Origin: Inia geoffrensis
Taxonomy: Eukaryota; Chordata; Mammalia; Artiodactyla; Iniidae
Length of the DNA: 64,000 nt
Direction of reading: 5' to 3'
NCBI GenBank assembly: GCA_036417435.1
Contig: CM070914.1
Span: forward strand, 2,790,001-2,854,000
In this document: in pieces, positions 1 through 12,866 of the stretch
How positions within the stretch are numbered: position 1 is the stretch's first letter
Layout of the letters: each line of letters begins with the position of its first letter
Program-made: the position numbers and the translations under genes
The notes under the pieces: model-generated
What the model was told of the DNA's origin: nothing
Databases searched by the model: none
Seen by the model: only the letters and a program-made list of their open reading frames with translations

Positions 1-2385
1 TCCAATTGTCTGTGCCCATTTTTAGCCTGTCCCTTGTTTTCTTTCTTTTCCATTGAGAAATGACCACCTTTAGGACTAAAATCTCTTTCTCCTTCCCCCA
101 AACCTTATCTCCATATCTTCTACTTTGCCTCCCCACTCCCTCCAAAACGTCCTCTTCCTACCATGAGGATGGCGACCTCAGGTAGCTTGGACCACACACG
201 TTCTGTTCCTTCTTTAAAATGCCTCGTCCTTGGACACTCTTTTTTTTTTTCTTCAGTCAGTGAAAGTAAGGAAGCCAACCACAGTGAACAGTGTGTGAAC
301 ATGGAATACTTTGTAGAAGTCTAGGCTCCTACCTAGTACAATCTTTCCCTAAAGCGCAAGATCTTTCTAGGCATGGAACCAAACGTGCTCAGTCTCTCCT
401 CCATAAAGGGTCCAAAGCAGGGAGACCCTTAGACTTGTGGAGCCATGAACATTTCAGTATTTTATCTTATGTGGAGATGATGTAGACACTCACTGAGATT
501 TCACCCTGTCATGGCACTTAGCCATCCTCTAAGCCTAGAGATGACCAGAGATGTTGGAAAGTCTTGAAGTCAGCCTATGGAAAACAATCACTGGGGGAAA
601 AGTTCCCCTTAAACATTCTTATCGCTTTAACATCTATGTCCTCTATTTGTTATGAGAAATCCTACTTAGATGATTCGTGAACACTTCATTAGACATGAAA
701 GCGGTTCAGTTCGTCATGATCTCCACACCTCCCACCACCCTCCCCTTTCACGTGAGAGATTTTCTTCCTGATTTCAGAGGGGAGAAGTAAAGGAGAGTCA
801 GAGTGTCCCTCTCGTGGTGTTGTCACTCTAATTCCAAAACATCCCTATGTCACGGAGGCACATTTGGGGGCGGCCTACTCAGGGCCCCAAGACTTTCAAA
901 GTCAAACTCAAGGAGGAGGTAAATGTACTTCATGCCGCCAAACCCGAACTGGTGAACCTGATGACTTACTAAGAGATGATGTGTCATTGGCCCACCAGTT
1001 TAAAACAGAACCAAACACCCTCTCCTCGATGACTCGGAGCAAATGCGTTCCTGCAGGGGGTCTGTCGGAGAGGGTCCTCTGCTCCGGTGGGGTCAATAAG
1101 CACTGCACATGACAGTAGGTGTTCATGGTGTTCTTGGGAAGGAAAGGCAGGGAGAATTTTATTTTGAAAAGCTTATCTTCTCATAGCATCTGCCAGCCCC
1201 ACCCAGCATGATGAACGATGATGCAACTTCACTGGGGGCATGCATGGGCAGTAAAGGCCAGGGAGCCTGGCAACATAGAAGAGGCACAGAGGCTGTGTGT
1301 GACCGCAAGGATGTCCGGTGACTCCTCTCACTTGAGGGGGCGGGGGGGGGGCGAAATTCCTGTGTGTCTGTCTGAATTCATCAGTCGTGGGAGAGGAAGA
1401 ACGATGTTCCCTCAACGATCTTTCTGAGTTCTTGCCTGAGAAGCCCCTGTCCCCAAAAGACAGCTCGAGAAGAGAGCAACCCACGGCTGAGGAACGCGTG
1501 CACGGTGAGCCCCACGCAGGAGAAGCCCAGGCCAGAAGTCACTCGAAACGGCGGGCTCTGAGCTTGAGCTTCCTCTCGAGGAAGATTTTGGTCCTCCTTT
1601 CAGGTCAGGAAGAAGAGGGAGAGGCAGAGCGGCAGAGCGGCCTTGTCGTCCACCCGTCGTTTCCGAAGCGCCTTAAATTCCAACTCATCTATGTGTGAGA
1701 GTGGTCCATTTCGGGGTGCCCTATTCTGGTTCCATCCCCGCACGGAGAAAAATATTTTGTCCCGATACACTGAAAAGCTCCCAAAGGGGCGTGTTGTGAG
1801 GCAGTGGACCTACGCCCATCCAGCGTCCTCTTCAAATCATTTCTACCAATACAGAAGAAAAGACACCATCCCCACCCACCATGGCCTGCCAAAGGCAGTG
1901 CAGCTATCCCTGTGCAAGGGGGATTCAGTAGCATGCGAACATCAGTCCAACATCCCTTCCATCTCAATGAGTTCTCATGGAACTGAGGGCTGAGGAGCCT
2001 TCAGAGCCCGTGCCTAGGCAGGGTGAGATCTGGAGGAGAAGGCTTCCACAGTCTCCAACAGTCTCCACACGGTGGCCCTTGTGACAAACACCTGCCACCC
2101 ACAGTGAGAAATACAAACCACTAGAAAGTCCAGAAGAGGCCCTGCCCTTTGCCTTTGGGCCGGGGTGGCACCATCAGCTGGGCTTGCATGTGCCCCCTGA
2201 CGCACCACCTGCCCCGCCCGCTCTTTCTCTGTGAAACATATAATGGACATGTCACAGAGCCAGGCTGAGCCGTCCAGTGTCCAGTGCGTGCTAGACCTCG
2301 AGAGGACTTAGAAACTAGGAAGAAGCTCTCCCACTTTAACTCTCTGCTCTCAGATCAGGCAGGCAGTACTTCTAATATGTAAGCT
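1..2385. other. No recognisable gene, left edge
   Basis: I see no exon, splice pattern or repeat family that I can name with confidence here. Open frames exist on both strands around 0.9-2.0 kb, but none resembles a protein I know and several overlap each other on opposite strands, which argues against coding. A short G-rich run lies near 1338-1350. An old gene remnant upstream of the 123-bp repeat cannot be excluded. Confidence 0.4.
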
Positions 2386-3123
2386 ATGGACACCATGCCT
2401 CCTTCCCAGGCTGCCATCTTCCATTCTGCTCCTGTTTTAACGAGCACCACATTTACGGCTGTAGAGGGCATCAGAGCTTCAGCAGGCAGCACGTCTGACC
2501 CCGAACCTATGGACACCACACCTCCTCCCCATGCTGTCATCTTCCATTCTGCTCCTGTTTTCCCCAGCAACCCATTTACGGCTTTGGCGGGCATCGGTGC
2601 TTCCGCAGTCAGCATGTCTGACCCCGAACCTATGGATACCACACCTCCTTCCCAGGCTGTCATCTTCCATTCTGCTCCTATTTTCCCCAGCACCCCATTT
2701 ACGGCTTTGACGGGCATCGGTGCTTCCGCAGTCAGCACCTCAGATCCCGAACCTATGGACACCACACCTCCTTCCCATGCTGTCATCTTCCTTTCTGCTC
2801 CTGTTTTCCCCAGCACCCCATTTACGGCTTTGACGGGCATCGGTGCTTCCGCAGGCAGCAGGTCAGACCCCGAACCTATGGACACCACACCTCCTTCACA
2901 GGCGGTCATCTTCCATCCTGCTCCTGTTTTCCCCAGCACCCCATTTACAGCTTAGGCCGGCACCAGTGCTTCAGCAGGCAGCACCTCTGACACCAAAGCT
3001 ATGGACACCACGCCTCCTTCCCAGGCTGTCCTTTTCCAGTCTGCCCTGTCTCCAAGTAGAACCACTACCCATTTCACACCTCTGTTCCAAGTTCTGGGAA
3101 CACACCACCCAGTGGTAGCAATG
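2386..3123 (+). repeat. Six-unit 123-bp tandem repeat with preserved reading frame
   Basis: The start motif ATGGACACC or a close variant recurs at 2386, 2509, 2632, 2755, 2878 and 3001. The spacing is exactly 123 bp (41 codons) each time with no indel, so all units are in one frame. The plus frame reads a 41-residue unit with conserved pieces such as MDTTPPSQAVIF, FPSTPFTAL and STSDPEP. It is open from 2386 except for one TAG at 2953-2955 in the fifth unit, then open again to 3243. The sixth unit diverges after about 60 bp. The minus strand is also open over much of the array, as a multiple-of-three period allows. The S/T/P/F-rich unit recalls nucleoporin-like low-complexity protein, but I do not recognise the gene. 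It could be a coding VNTR of a decayed gene or a minisatellite in phase by chance. Confidence 0.8.
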
Positions 3124-4884
3124 CCTCAGCCCATGACTCGACTCATTTACCTGCAACGTCGGCCAACAGACAAACCAACACGTCAAAGTTATGACAGAAA
3201 GTTGAGTAAGTTATACGCTTGGAATGTCTTTTATTATTATTAACAAGCACAACTGTAGTGCTTAGAGTATAACAAGTACTATTCTAAGGGCTTACCAAAT
3301 ATTAACTCACTTATTCCTCACAAGGGCAACCCTAGAGGTAGGGAATATTCATAATATTCACTTTTTTGGGCGAAACTGAGGCCCAGACACGTTGAATAGC
3401 TTGCCTAATGCCACAGAGTAAGTAGGTGGCAAAAACGCAGGATTAAAACCAGACCGTCCAGACTTTTATGACTTTGCTGTGTCACCTTATTTATTATAAG
3501 TTGTGGTTAGGGAAGGGACTAAATTGACAAGACTCTGAACTAAAAGGAGAAGGGAGAAATGAGAAAATGAGTGATCCTAGAAACTAGACAAGACTTAGGC
3601 TCGGAAATTTCTGGTGATGAGACCCGGAAGAACAAGCACTTGGTTGGAATATTAACGTGGGGTAGTATCTGAATCCATTGAGAAATGGTTTTGTTTTCTG
3701 TAAAATTTAGAAAGGCCAGTTGGATGAAGATTAACGAAGACAAAAGTAGAAAGGAAAAGAAAAGGGTGCCTTAAGTGAGACATAGCCACTCCCCTCTAAG
3801 TACCCACAGGTGGGGTCCTGTGGGAAAGGATGGAGCTCTCTCTACCAGGCTGGTCACCAGGATGAACAAGGAGAAACATGGCAACCACCGTACTGGTTTT
3901 GATCATCCCTGAAAACCAAGGCTTCAGTTTCCAAGAACGACCTACGGTAGCATAACTACTGTGTGTCACACATGCCACTAAGTGTGTTTCCAGTCACACA
4001 TTTTAATTGGAGAAATAGTTCCTATGAGGTAGGCATTAGTTCCCTAGGGCTGCTATAACAAATTACTACAAATGTGCTTGCTTCAAAATAGAGACACTTA
4101 TTTCCCTATGGTTCTGGAAGACAGAGGTCCAAAACCAGTTCCCCTGGGCTGAAACCAGGAGCTGACAGGGCCATCCATCCTCCTTCTAGAGGCTCTAAAC
4201 GAGCATCTGTTTCCTCGCCAGCATTCCTTGACTTCTGGCCACATCAATCCAACCCCAACTTCATCATCACATCCTCTTTGGAGTAAAAACTCCCTCTGCC
4301 TCTCTCTTACGAGAACACCAGTGGTTATATTTGGACCCGTCCAGGTAGTCCAGGAGAATCTCCCCATCTCAGAACCCTTACTTTCATCCCTTTGGCAAAG
4401 TCCCTTCTGCCATTTAAGGTGACATTCACAGGTTCTGGAGAGTAGAATGTGGACATTTGGGGGCAACAGTATTATTCAGTCTACTAAAAGGTAGATACTA
4501 TTATCTTTCTCAGATGTAGGAAATGACGTTTAGGGAAGGAGTTGGTCCCAGGTCTACAATTTCCAGAGTAGAGACTTAAATTCTGCCACTGACACTTTAG
4601 GACACACCTGAAACAACTTTAATCTGTGTCCTTAGCTACTGCATAATCCTTGGTTAAGAGTCACACTTAGGTATCAAGACCCAATTGAATGCAACACAAG
4701 TACTGTCTCCTCTTTCACTATGTTTGCCTGGTGTATTGATGAATCTTGCCCAGAGCAGAAGAGTTCAGAAAATTGTTATGCAGGTTTACGAAGAGAAAGC
4801 ATTTACCGTTTGATGTGCATGGAGTAACGGAAGGCTTTTTCAAATAAAACAAAACAAAATACAATACAATATGCCACCAAATAG
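3124..4884. other. Intergenic DNA with old interspersed repeats
   Basis: About 3245-3480 reads like a MIR-type SINE: a decaying core followed by 'gaaactgaggcccagaca', then the typical 'ggtggcaaaa...ggattaaa' tail. About 4040-4480 is an old mammalian interspersed repeat of the kind beginning 'ctagggctgctataacaaatta' and including 'gttctggaagacagaggtcc'; I do not assign a family. No gene is seen. Confidence 0.5.
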
Positions 4885-5504
4885 TCAAGTGTCACAACAG
4901 AGGTAACCCCGTGGGAGTCATGAGGAGAAAAAAATGATCTCCAATTGTGCAGGGGATAAAAGTTTCACTAAAGTCAGGTGTACTTCAGCCAAGCCCTACA
5001 GCACAGAAGTAGGAATTTCGATATGTACGAATGGGAGAAATGAGATTTGAGGCATGGGAAATTGTTTAATGCAAAATGGATGAGAAATATGCATTAGACC
5101 TATTCTAAAACAATTGGCTTATTAACTCAGTAAATCGATTTAGTCAGTCAAACTAGCTTTAGCTGATTACTTATCCAGGGGATAGCTGTTCAGAGTAATT
5201 TTTGTCATAGAACAGTAAATTAAATTGTTGAACTATAGCTTTAGGCTTGCTAAGTGAAACAGATTGCTCTAGGTGATTTTCAAGTGACTTACTTGGTAGT
5301 ACTCACGAAATTGGGGGTTAACAATTGCTTAAGAAAACAAAGAGAATTGATTTACTTAAATCAATTCTGAAATAGTATGTGAAATAGTTACTGGGTAAAC
5401 TATCTGTTCAGTAGCTCATGTTAAATGGATGTTTATAATCCCCATTGGACAACCAACTACTTTTTTGCAAATGGCAATATGAATTGCTGTCCCATAAACT
5501 ATAG
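4885..5504 (+). repeat. 0.6-kb direct repeat, copy A
   Basis: This segment, from 'tcaagtgtcacaacagagg' to 'cataaactatag', is repeated in the same orientation at 24997-25599. By eye the copies are highly similar with small substitutions and one indel near 5350-5380. Neither edge shows clear inverted termini or flanking target duplications. It may be an unassigned interspersed element, possibly an LTR-like unit, or a small segmental duplication linking the left flank with CEP78 intron 9. Confidence 0.8.
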
Positions 5505-5559
5505 CAATGACCACCTAATTTGTTGTCCAAACCAGACATCTTCTAAAAATACTGTTGTC

Positions 5560-5830
5560 CTAATAAAAATAAGCATGAAGGTAACATACACTGGGTGTCT
5601 CCCATGTGCCTGTGCATGCATCTATACCTCACTGAACCCCCATAACAGCCCCCAAAGAGGGACTCTGAGTGTCCCCATGCTGCTGGCGGAGAATCAGGCA
5701 CAGGAAGGTTCAATAGTCTATCTACCTAAGATCACACAGAGGGTGGGAGAGCCCATTTTTAAACCACCTACCTCCAATTCCAGGTGCCAGAAGCCAGACT
5801 CAGCCTACAGCTCTCTTCTGCTCGCCTGGA
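5560..5830 (+). repeat. MIR-like SINE remnant
   Basis: Around 5580-5820 are the features of an old MIR element: 'cctcactgaacccccataacagcccc', a 'gagaatcaggcacagga' segment equivalent to the MIR 'aaactgaggcacagag' motif, and 'aagatcacacagagggtgg'. The open frame crossing it is not supported as a gene. Confidence 0.5.
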
Positions 5831-5944
5831 GGTGAAACCACGTGTCATGATTAGTCAAATGCTGTCTTCACTCATCAAGGTAGCTTAAACACTTGCACGT
5901 CCTCCAAGTAGCATGTAACATAAGCAATAAAATGTTTGCACTGG

Positions 5945-6346
5945 GATTGTCCAGGAACTTGGAATCAGCTGTGCCTAGTTAGGCTGAGCTGGTTTACAGT
6001 GGAGAGAACCACCGACCTTCCACCTGGGCAAGTGCCTTTTGATCCTGCCATCAGAGGGCCGAAAACTCCAGCCTGAGAATGTGCTGAGCCCTGTAGCCTA
6101 GTTACGCCAGCTCACAACAATGATGAGCACACTTTTCTCCAATCACCTTTCCTCATGCTCCCCATGCCTCATACTGCCCTGCTTCTTTATTCTTTATCCC
6201 ACAGATACCCCAAGCCCCTTGCCTTTGGGGAGGCGGATTGGAGACCTATTCTCATGTCACGTCCTCTCTTGGCTGCCCTGTGAATAAACCTCCTCTTTGC
6301 TGCAAACCTCAGCATTTCAGTGTTTTGGCTTGCTGCGCCTCAGACA
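5945..6346 (+). mobile_element. Probable solo LTR fragment (class I-like)
   Basis: The 3' part has LTR R/U5 architecture: an AATAAA at about 6281, then a pyrimidine-rich 'cctcctctttgctgc' and 'ttttggcttgctgcgcctcag', which resembles the ends of many gammaretrovirus-like LTRs. The 5' limit is uncertain. No primer binding site or internal retroviral sequence follows, so I read it as a solo or truncated LTR. Confidence 0.45.
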
Positions 6347-9300
6347 AAATGGCTGGGATCAGTGGTACAGGTCCCTTGCCTCTGAGGGAAGCTGGTTCCT
6401 AGTAGTCACGTTACGGATGTTTTCTCCTCCCGGGGTGGGGGGTGGGGGGCGGACGCCCTGCTCTTCCGGAAAGGGAGAAACGCAGGTGCCAAACCCTTGT
6501 CCTCAGCATCACCGTCACCTAGGAGCTCGTTAGAAGCACAGAATCCAGGCCCCACCCAGAACTACTGAATACCAGCCTGCATTTAACAAGAGCCACAAGA
6601 GAGGCACACCCATATTAAAGTTGGAGAGGCACCAAGCTGCCATCGTCTTCTCCGCAGCTAATGAAAACGAAGCAAAGATTCATCCCGAGCTTACTCCGCC
6701 TCAGTCACCTGGATATCACATGAGCTCATTTAATCCTCCCCAGAACCTGCAAATGAGACTGATGGTCAGAGTGGTCAAGCACCCAAGGTTCCATAAAAGA
6801 ACCTGACCAATGCTCGCTGGAGCCCAGACCTCCAAGGAAGGCCCCTGAGCACAGCATGGCACCACAGCAGCCCAAACCGTGGGCCTGGAGGGTAGGCCAG
6901 GCTCCCCACCCAGAGTTCACACCATTCGACAGATGCCCACAGCAGACCACAGGCAATATGAGACGTAAGTTCTGCTTGTGGAATCTCTGAATTTTGAGAT
7001 TTAAATTTCTTTAAAATTTAAACCGTGGTGGGGGGGGGCTGGTTAAAACAGTTCTACCAAGGAATAAAGATAGGGCATCTCAAGGCCCCTTCTGGACTTA
7101 GAATTTAATGCCTACTTATTGAGAAACGCTCCGTGCATGTGCTCAGTCCTATGTCAAGATGAAGTTCTCTGTGCCCCAGAAGCTTAGGTTCTAAAAAGGT
7201 CACAGAAACTGGTGAGACCTAAAACTGCCAGAACAACGCAATGGCCTTAATCAGACTGTCTTTGCTTTGCCTTGCTTACAAGTCACTGACTTTATGCTGA
7301 ATATGGTGTCATGTCTTTATTTTTCTTGAAGTTTTTTTTTTTTATAAAAGATCATATAAAGATTTTCTTCCATGATAAGACTTTTATATTGTATTTTTCT
7401 TAAAATGGAGTGTGGTACATTTACCCTCCATTAGACGACTGCTGACAACTCACCTTGCTTTATTAAGAATACTGCTAGAGGCTTCTATTCCCCTAGTAAG
7501 AAAAATGAATTTTCAGGCCCATTCAAGCAATGAAAATCCAAGATTTCAGAGCAGAAGATAATGAAAATTCTCTCGCGCCGCATCTTTAATACTTTTAATC
7601 TGTTCACAGACCCTACGTGTGTCAGATGGAAGGTACTGTAGCAGGAATTGACATCGTTAACAGCATTCCATACAGGTAAGTCTTGATTGTTCCAATTTCT
7701 CAAAAATTTGGACACATTTATTACCTCTATGACATCTCTAGGGTGTGTAAAAGAAAAAAAAAGAGGCCTGTACAATGTATTTCTCAATATATACACAGAA
7801 ATAGTTTGCACATACCAAGAGGGAAACCTTATAAATAATGTATGGGGAGCAATGTAATGTCAGTAACGGAACTACTCATTTCGAAAGACAACACTGTCAC
7901 CAAGTGTCCCCTCACCAAAACTGACTGGGAATTTTGAGGGGCCACCAAACCAGAGGTGGAGATTTATAGGAACCTGAGATATTTGAAAAATGGTTTTGGA
8001 CGACCTCCTTGAGGAAGGCACCAAGCGCCATCCCAAATTGCAAAAATGGCTCCAGGTTGACTCCTTGTGTCCTCACTCTGTGCAATGTAACATTCCAACT
8101 TCTCCCATCAAGCGGCAGAGTTGATTTCCCCACCCTTGAAGTTAGGTGACTTGCCGTGGCCAATAGAAGGCAGCAGGAACGATGGTGTGCCGGCTCAGAG
8201 CTAGGGCCCACGATGCTTCTATCCTCCCTCTCGGAGCCCTGCTACCCCCATGAGCACAAGCCCCAGTTCCTAGCTGGGGCATAAGAGGCATGTGGCCCAG
8301 GCAGGCCCCCGGCCCGGCTACAGCCAGCCCCCAGCTGACCCCACAGGTGTAGCAGCAATTCCAGCCATGATAAGCAGGGTTGTGCGAAAGAATTAAGAGC
8401 ATACGCGTATGCTGTAATTTATAAACCACTCTGTCAACCTACGACGTTATTTTTCAAAAGCATTTTTGTTATTTTGAATCCCTGCGTGGACATATTGAAA
8501 ACGGCACTCCAATGATTGCTGGAGAGCAAAGGATGCAACCTGAAATTGAGAGTAAAGTATATTAGTTTATCCAGATTCACATATTTGTATAAATTACTAG
8601 AAAATCATCTGAAGAAAAACAGACACGAATGAAAAACACAGTCCAGGGTCAGCTGGGGAGTGGCTGTGTTCGGGAAAGTGGTCACACCAGAGACTCTTCA
8701 ACAGGAATGGCAATGTTTCACTTCACACACTGGCTGGAGGACGGAGGAGTGTCTGCGATGTTATAATGTGAGCACGTTGCATGTAAAGGCCACTGCTGAC
8801 CACATCTAGGGGATCTGATGCACGGGAGCTTGTAGTGGGTGGAGGCATCCAGAAGGTGGTGGTAGAAGAGAAACGCTGTAAACGTAACGCCTAAGGCCTG
8901 ACCAGAGGACGACCACCGTTCTAGAAACTGGACACAAATCCAACTTCTACGGCCAATCTTAGAAGACAAACTGAGGCACATTTAAAGTTTTAACACTTTA
9001 TGTGCGCAAAAATAGATTCGATTCAGGCACCACAAAGTGGAATAGGTGAGAAGCACTCCAGCCACAGCAGCTGCAGAGATATTTATTTTAAAAGGGCAGA
9101 AGCAAAGCAAGGAAATGACTGATTTGCTATGGCTTTAACGCCTAGTTGGTGGTTTGTGACTGGTTGTCCTCAGCGGTTTTCGTCACCCTGAGGCGTTGAC
9201 AGGCTTAGATTTTGGTTGGTTTACGCAGGCAGCCGCATCACTAGAGCCACTGCGGTCTAACGGCCTCCTTGCAGGGTTAATTTACTGACGCCAATTGTCT

Positions 9301-9690
9301 GAGTCCTTCCTCTCACTCAGTCACTTCACTTCCTACGCCTCAGTTTCTCCTCTGTAAAGTGGATATTCAGTAGTAAATTCTCGGAGCTGTCAGTACAAAA
9401 CAAAGTGATTATTAGTAACCACGATCATGTCCTGAATGCATAGAACACGTCACCGTTTGCCAACCACCGTGTCAAGTCAGCAGAAACTACAGAGTTTAAG
9501 AGCTCTCCGCAGAAATTCACACACCCGTGCACCAGGTAACGGACCACAGGCAAACGTTCACTCAGCCTCTCCTGTGTCCCTCGCGGAGTGCACGCTCTCT
9601 CCTGGGTGGCGCGAGCACAGACACTTAGGGGGAGTTTACTTTTAAAATGCGCTGATACAATCATGTCTCACTTTTGTTTGGATCAGTCAG
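6347..9690. other. Gene-free stretch upstream of the CpG block
   Basis: I see no splice-flanked exon or recognised protein here. Short open frames are present on both strands without family resemblance. Base composition becomes more GC-rich only after about 9.45 kb. Confidence 0.4.
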
Positions 9691-9699
9691 CAAACGCGT

Positions 9700-10345
9700 T
9701 TTCAAAACCCCAAATTCTCCACACCTCCTGCCTTTCGCGCCGTCCTAGTCTCGAAGCTTCCGCCACTGCTCCTCAAGCCGGGTCTCCTTGGGAGGCGGGG
9801 CTGCGTGATGGCGCACGGGGCGTGCGCAGACGTCCTCGAGCCCCGCCCCCACGGGCCCGCGCGGAAGTTTAAATCGCAGCGCGGCGTCGCGCGGGGGTTG
9901 AGGCCGGCACCAGCAGCCGGCGTTACGGGGTGGCAGGAGCGCGGAGTGGAGGGGCCGGCGTAGCTGGGGCCCGTGGCCCTGCGTCTTCCGCCTGCGATGC
10001 GGGTCCTGCCCACGCTGCGGCGCTGCAGCCGCCGGGCGGTGGGCGCCCGAGGGGCCGGGAGGCGAGCAGGGACCGCCAGGCGGCTGTGGGCATCGTGTCC
10101 GCAGCCAGCGTCCCCGAGGCCACGCTCCGGCCATGATCACTTGGTGAAGCTGCGCCGCGACAGCGTGGCCGACTTCTTCTCGCGCTCTGAGGACCTGTGT
10201 GCGCAGCAGGACTCGCTGCCTCTGCCCGCCGCTCTTGCTTCCCTGCGGGAGGGCCTGCTGGACTTCAACGCCGACTGCCTCCGTGGGGTGGACTGGATGC
10301 CGCTCTTGAGCACCCGCTGCCCGTGATCTGTATCCAGAGTTTCTT
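9700..10345 (+). promoter_or_regulatory. CpG-rich block at the CEP78 5' end
   Basis: CpG dinucleotides are dense from about 9.73 kb through the first exon and fall off abruptly after about 10.5 kb, as in a CpG-island promoter. Runs such as 'ccccgcccccacgggcccgcgcgg' (near 9841) could bind GC-box factors, and no TATA box stands out. The block sits immediately upstream of and over the exon-1 remnant, as expected for a housekeeping or ciliary gene promoter. Whether it is active in this decayed copy cannot be told from sequence. The open frames on both strands here are GC-driven. Confidence 0.65.
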
Positions 10346-10368
10346 CCAGCCGCGGCTTGGCGAGACAG
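10133..10368 (+). pseudogene. CEP78: CEP78 copy A, exon 1 (frameshifted)
   Basis: The ATG at 10133 is followed after only 11 nt by the codons for [12 protein letters not shown]. The human layout has 12 nt there, so the start codon is out of frame and runs into TGA at once. The body reads DSLPLPA...[13 protein letters not shown]. Near 10310 about 16 nt are missing compared with the human exon, shifting the frame again before SFFQPRLGET. The donor at 10369 (ACAG|GTTTGT) is preserved. The segment is GC-rich and within the CpG block. Confidence 0.85.
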
Positions 10369-11159
10369 GTTTGTAGTTCCCGCTTCCAGGGCCACTCATG
10401 TGGGCGCTGAGAAGCGGGGTTTTAGATGGTGAAAGGTGGAGGGTGGGCACTAGAACCGGTGCCCAGTGCCCGGGCGTGCGTGCACTAGACGGGGCGTGCG
10501 GCTTACAACCCCTGCCAGCTCGGTGACCCCGGCCGAGTGCTTTCAGGCTTCTAGGTCTCAGTGTTCTCATCTGTAGCACGGGCTTAACAGGACCCACTCT
10601 CTGTGGAGGTTACAAGGTCTCACTCTGTTAATGCTTGTAGACTCTACAATGTAGAACACTTAGCACAGTTTGGAGCGTCTTTAATGGTTGCACAGATGTT
10701 ACCTGGTGTGTTGAATGACTTTGCCTGGTACAGACCAAAGCGATTAGGAAATTGATATATCCCAGCTTCATTTCCTTTCCATTCAAACAGGTCTCAGGAA
10801 AAAAAAATTCTTTTTCAATAAGATCCTATAGTGGAAAGAGCACCAGTGTGAAGGCAGCTTAGGGTTTGAATTCCAGGGCTTATGCTCTCTGTGGCCTGGG
10901 CAGGTTTCTTTTGCGCTACAATCCCCACACTTGTAAAATGACATTAAAAACCACTCTTTCTGTGGGTTCTTAGAATTAGTTAAGCAAGTTATGTGTGTAA
11001 AGTATCCTGGCACTTGAATGAGTTGTTAGAACCAAGGGCTGCTGGAGATGACGCTTCTGCCCTAGGTAAGCTCCCCTTCTACTGGGCGGCAGGTAAACAC
11101 AAGCACAGTACTCAGTGTTCTGGAAGAGGTGAGTTCTGGTGCTACAGAGGATAGAATCT

Positions 11160-11425
11160 CTTTTTTCTTTAATTTAATTTTTATTTTATATTGGAGTATA
11201 GTTGATTTACAATATTGTGTTAGTTTCAGGTGTACAGCAAAGTGATTCAGTTATACATATATCCATTCCTTTTCAGATTCTTTTCCCGTACAGTTTGTTA
11301 CAGGATACGGAGTAGAGTTCCCTGTCTATGCAGTAGGTCCTTGTTGATTATCTATTTTATATGTAGTCGCATGTATATGTTAATCCCAAACTCCTAATGT
11401 ACCCCTCCCCGCCATCTTTCCCCTT
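11160..11425 (-). mobile_element. L1 3' end fragment, shared by both arms
   Basis: The AT-rich text with 'ggagtatagttgatttacaat' and 'ggtgtacagcaaagtgattc' is typical of ruminant and cetacean L1 3' UTRs, here reversed relative to the + strand. The same fragment is at about 63555-63777 in the other arm, so it predates the duplication. Confidence 0.7.
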
Positions 11426-12866
11426 TGCAGAGCACAGAATCTTGGAAGGGCTAGTTCAGGGTAGGCTTCTTGGAGGAGGTGCCATCCTTTGTAAGGATAT
11501 GTAGAAGCTCCTGGGGTGGCAGGAGGGAGCAGTGTGTGTCAGAGTTTGAGAAATATAAGAAAATGTGGCAAAACTCAGGTACAGGACTGGAACTCAGGGT
11601 TTGGGAAAGCAATGAGAGTTGTTACTGGAAACCTAGTGGGGCCCCACAGAAAGGGGCCTTGTTTGTCATGTCAGAAGTTTGGATGTTTATCCTGAAGGCT
11701 GTGGGAAACACCAAAGAACAGTGAAATGGAATTCTGGTTTAGAGGCTCACTGGGACCTCCATGTGGAAGGCAGTTGATTGGGTGCAGCGTGAATTGTAAT
11801 CAAAGGATCCCACTTAAGTTATAAAAGGTGGGACTGGATTTTGCAGACCTGAGAGAGAACGGGTGAGGCCTGGTGACCAGTTAGAAAAGGAAGGGCAGCA
11901 AGCGTGGGTGACAGTTTACAGCTGCATCTTTTTGTGAGGTGCAGAGCACAGTAGAGAGGGATTGGGGGTGGCGAGAGGATCTTACTTGATCTTCAGTGCT
12001 TTAGAGGGGCCTGGTAGAGGGGCCCAAGATACAGATCTGGGCTTTTTGGAAGGACAGGTGTTTGAAGGCATGGGAGATACTTAGGTTATCCACAAGAATA
12101 TCCAAAGAATCATAGGTCTGAGCGTTTTTTAAGTGGGTATATTTGAGGATGTTTATAAGCTGAGAGAAAGTAGCCAGCAGAGGAAGGCTGTGAAGATCTA
12201 GGAGAGGAAATGATTGTTCATTTGTTTTCAAAAAGCTGAATACTTACTGTGTGGCTGGTGCATTTTCTAGGATCTGGGGTTCACACCATCTGTTATCTCT
12301 CCTGCAAGGACAGTTCAACTCATCCCCTGGTGAACAGAAGTCAGATTATTCTTTGCATCCCATTCAGGTGTAGGAACTGTTCTGTACCTCTGAAGGGACT
12401 TTACTTAACCAGAGTAATAAGTTAGAAATCGAAAGAAATTAGAGCTGGAAGGGACCTTAAAGGCCACTGTACTTAATTTTGCCACATATTTTACATTGAA
12501 TGTAACAAGAATTTATTGTGAAGCCCATTCTCTTCAGAGTTCCTTCACTGAACTTCCTTTTTGTCTTGCATCCTGTGGGGCTAGCTTGTAGATTTTGGCC
12601 TCCTCTTAAATTTGTTTTTTCATCCATATTACATTTTGCCCAGACTATGGCAGAAACTCCTGGGTGGTTTCACGGCTCCTGGACTCAGCTCCTCTAAGTT
12701 CATCTGCCTACTCGTGTTGAGTGATCTTGTAACATAAAAAGCTATGCTTAAAATAATGCTGCTAATGGCTTGCCCACACAGAGTTAGGGCATACTAGCCG
12801 CCCAGCGTTTGCCCTGCCCAGAGGTGTGTAGTCTGAACTGTGCTGGGCCAAGCCTCATGGGGCTCT

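Noticed and set aside
2355..2939. Minus-strand open frame across the tandem repeat
   Set aside because: A 123-bp period keeps any stop-free frame open through all units; it is a shadow of the repeat.
2386..3123. CRISPR array
   Set aside because: Units are contiguous 123-bp repeats without unique spacers, in a mammalian genome.
9745..10395. 216-codon minus-strand open frame
   Set aside because: It lies opposite CEP78 exon 1 in the CpG-rich block, where stop codons are rare; no protein resemblance.
12001..12231. Frame conserved between arms (mirror 62740-62976)
   Set aside because: The peptide is shared because the DNA is duplicated; the surrounding arm is equally conserved and an indel alters the C-terminal end, so no coding constraint is shown.
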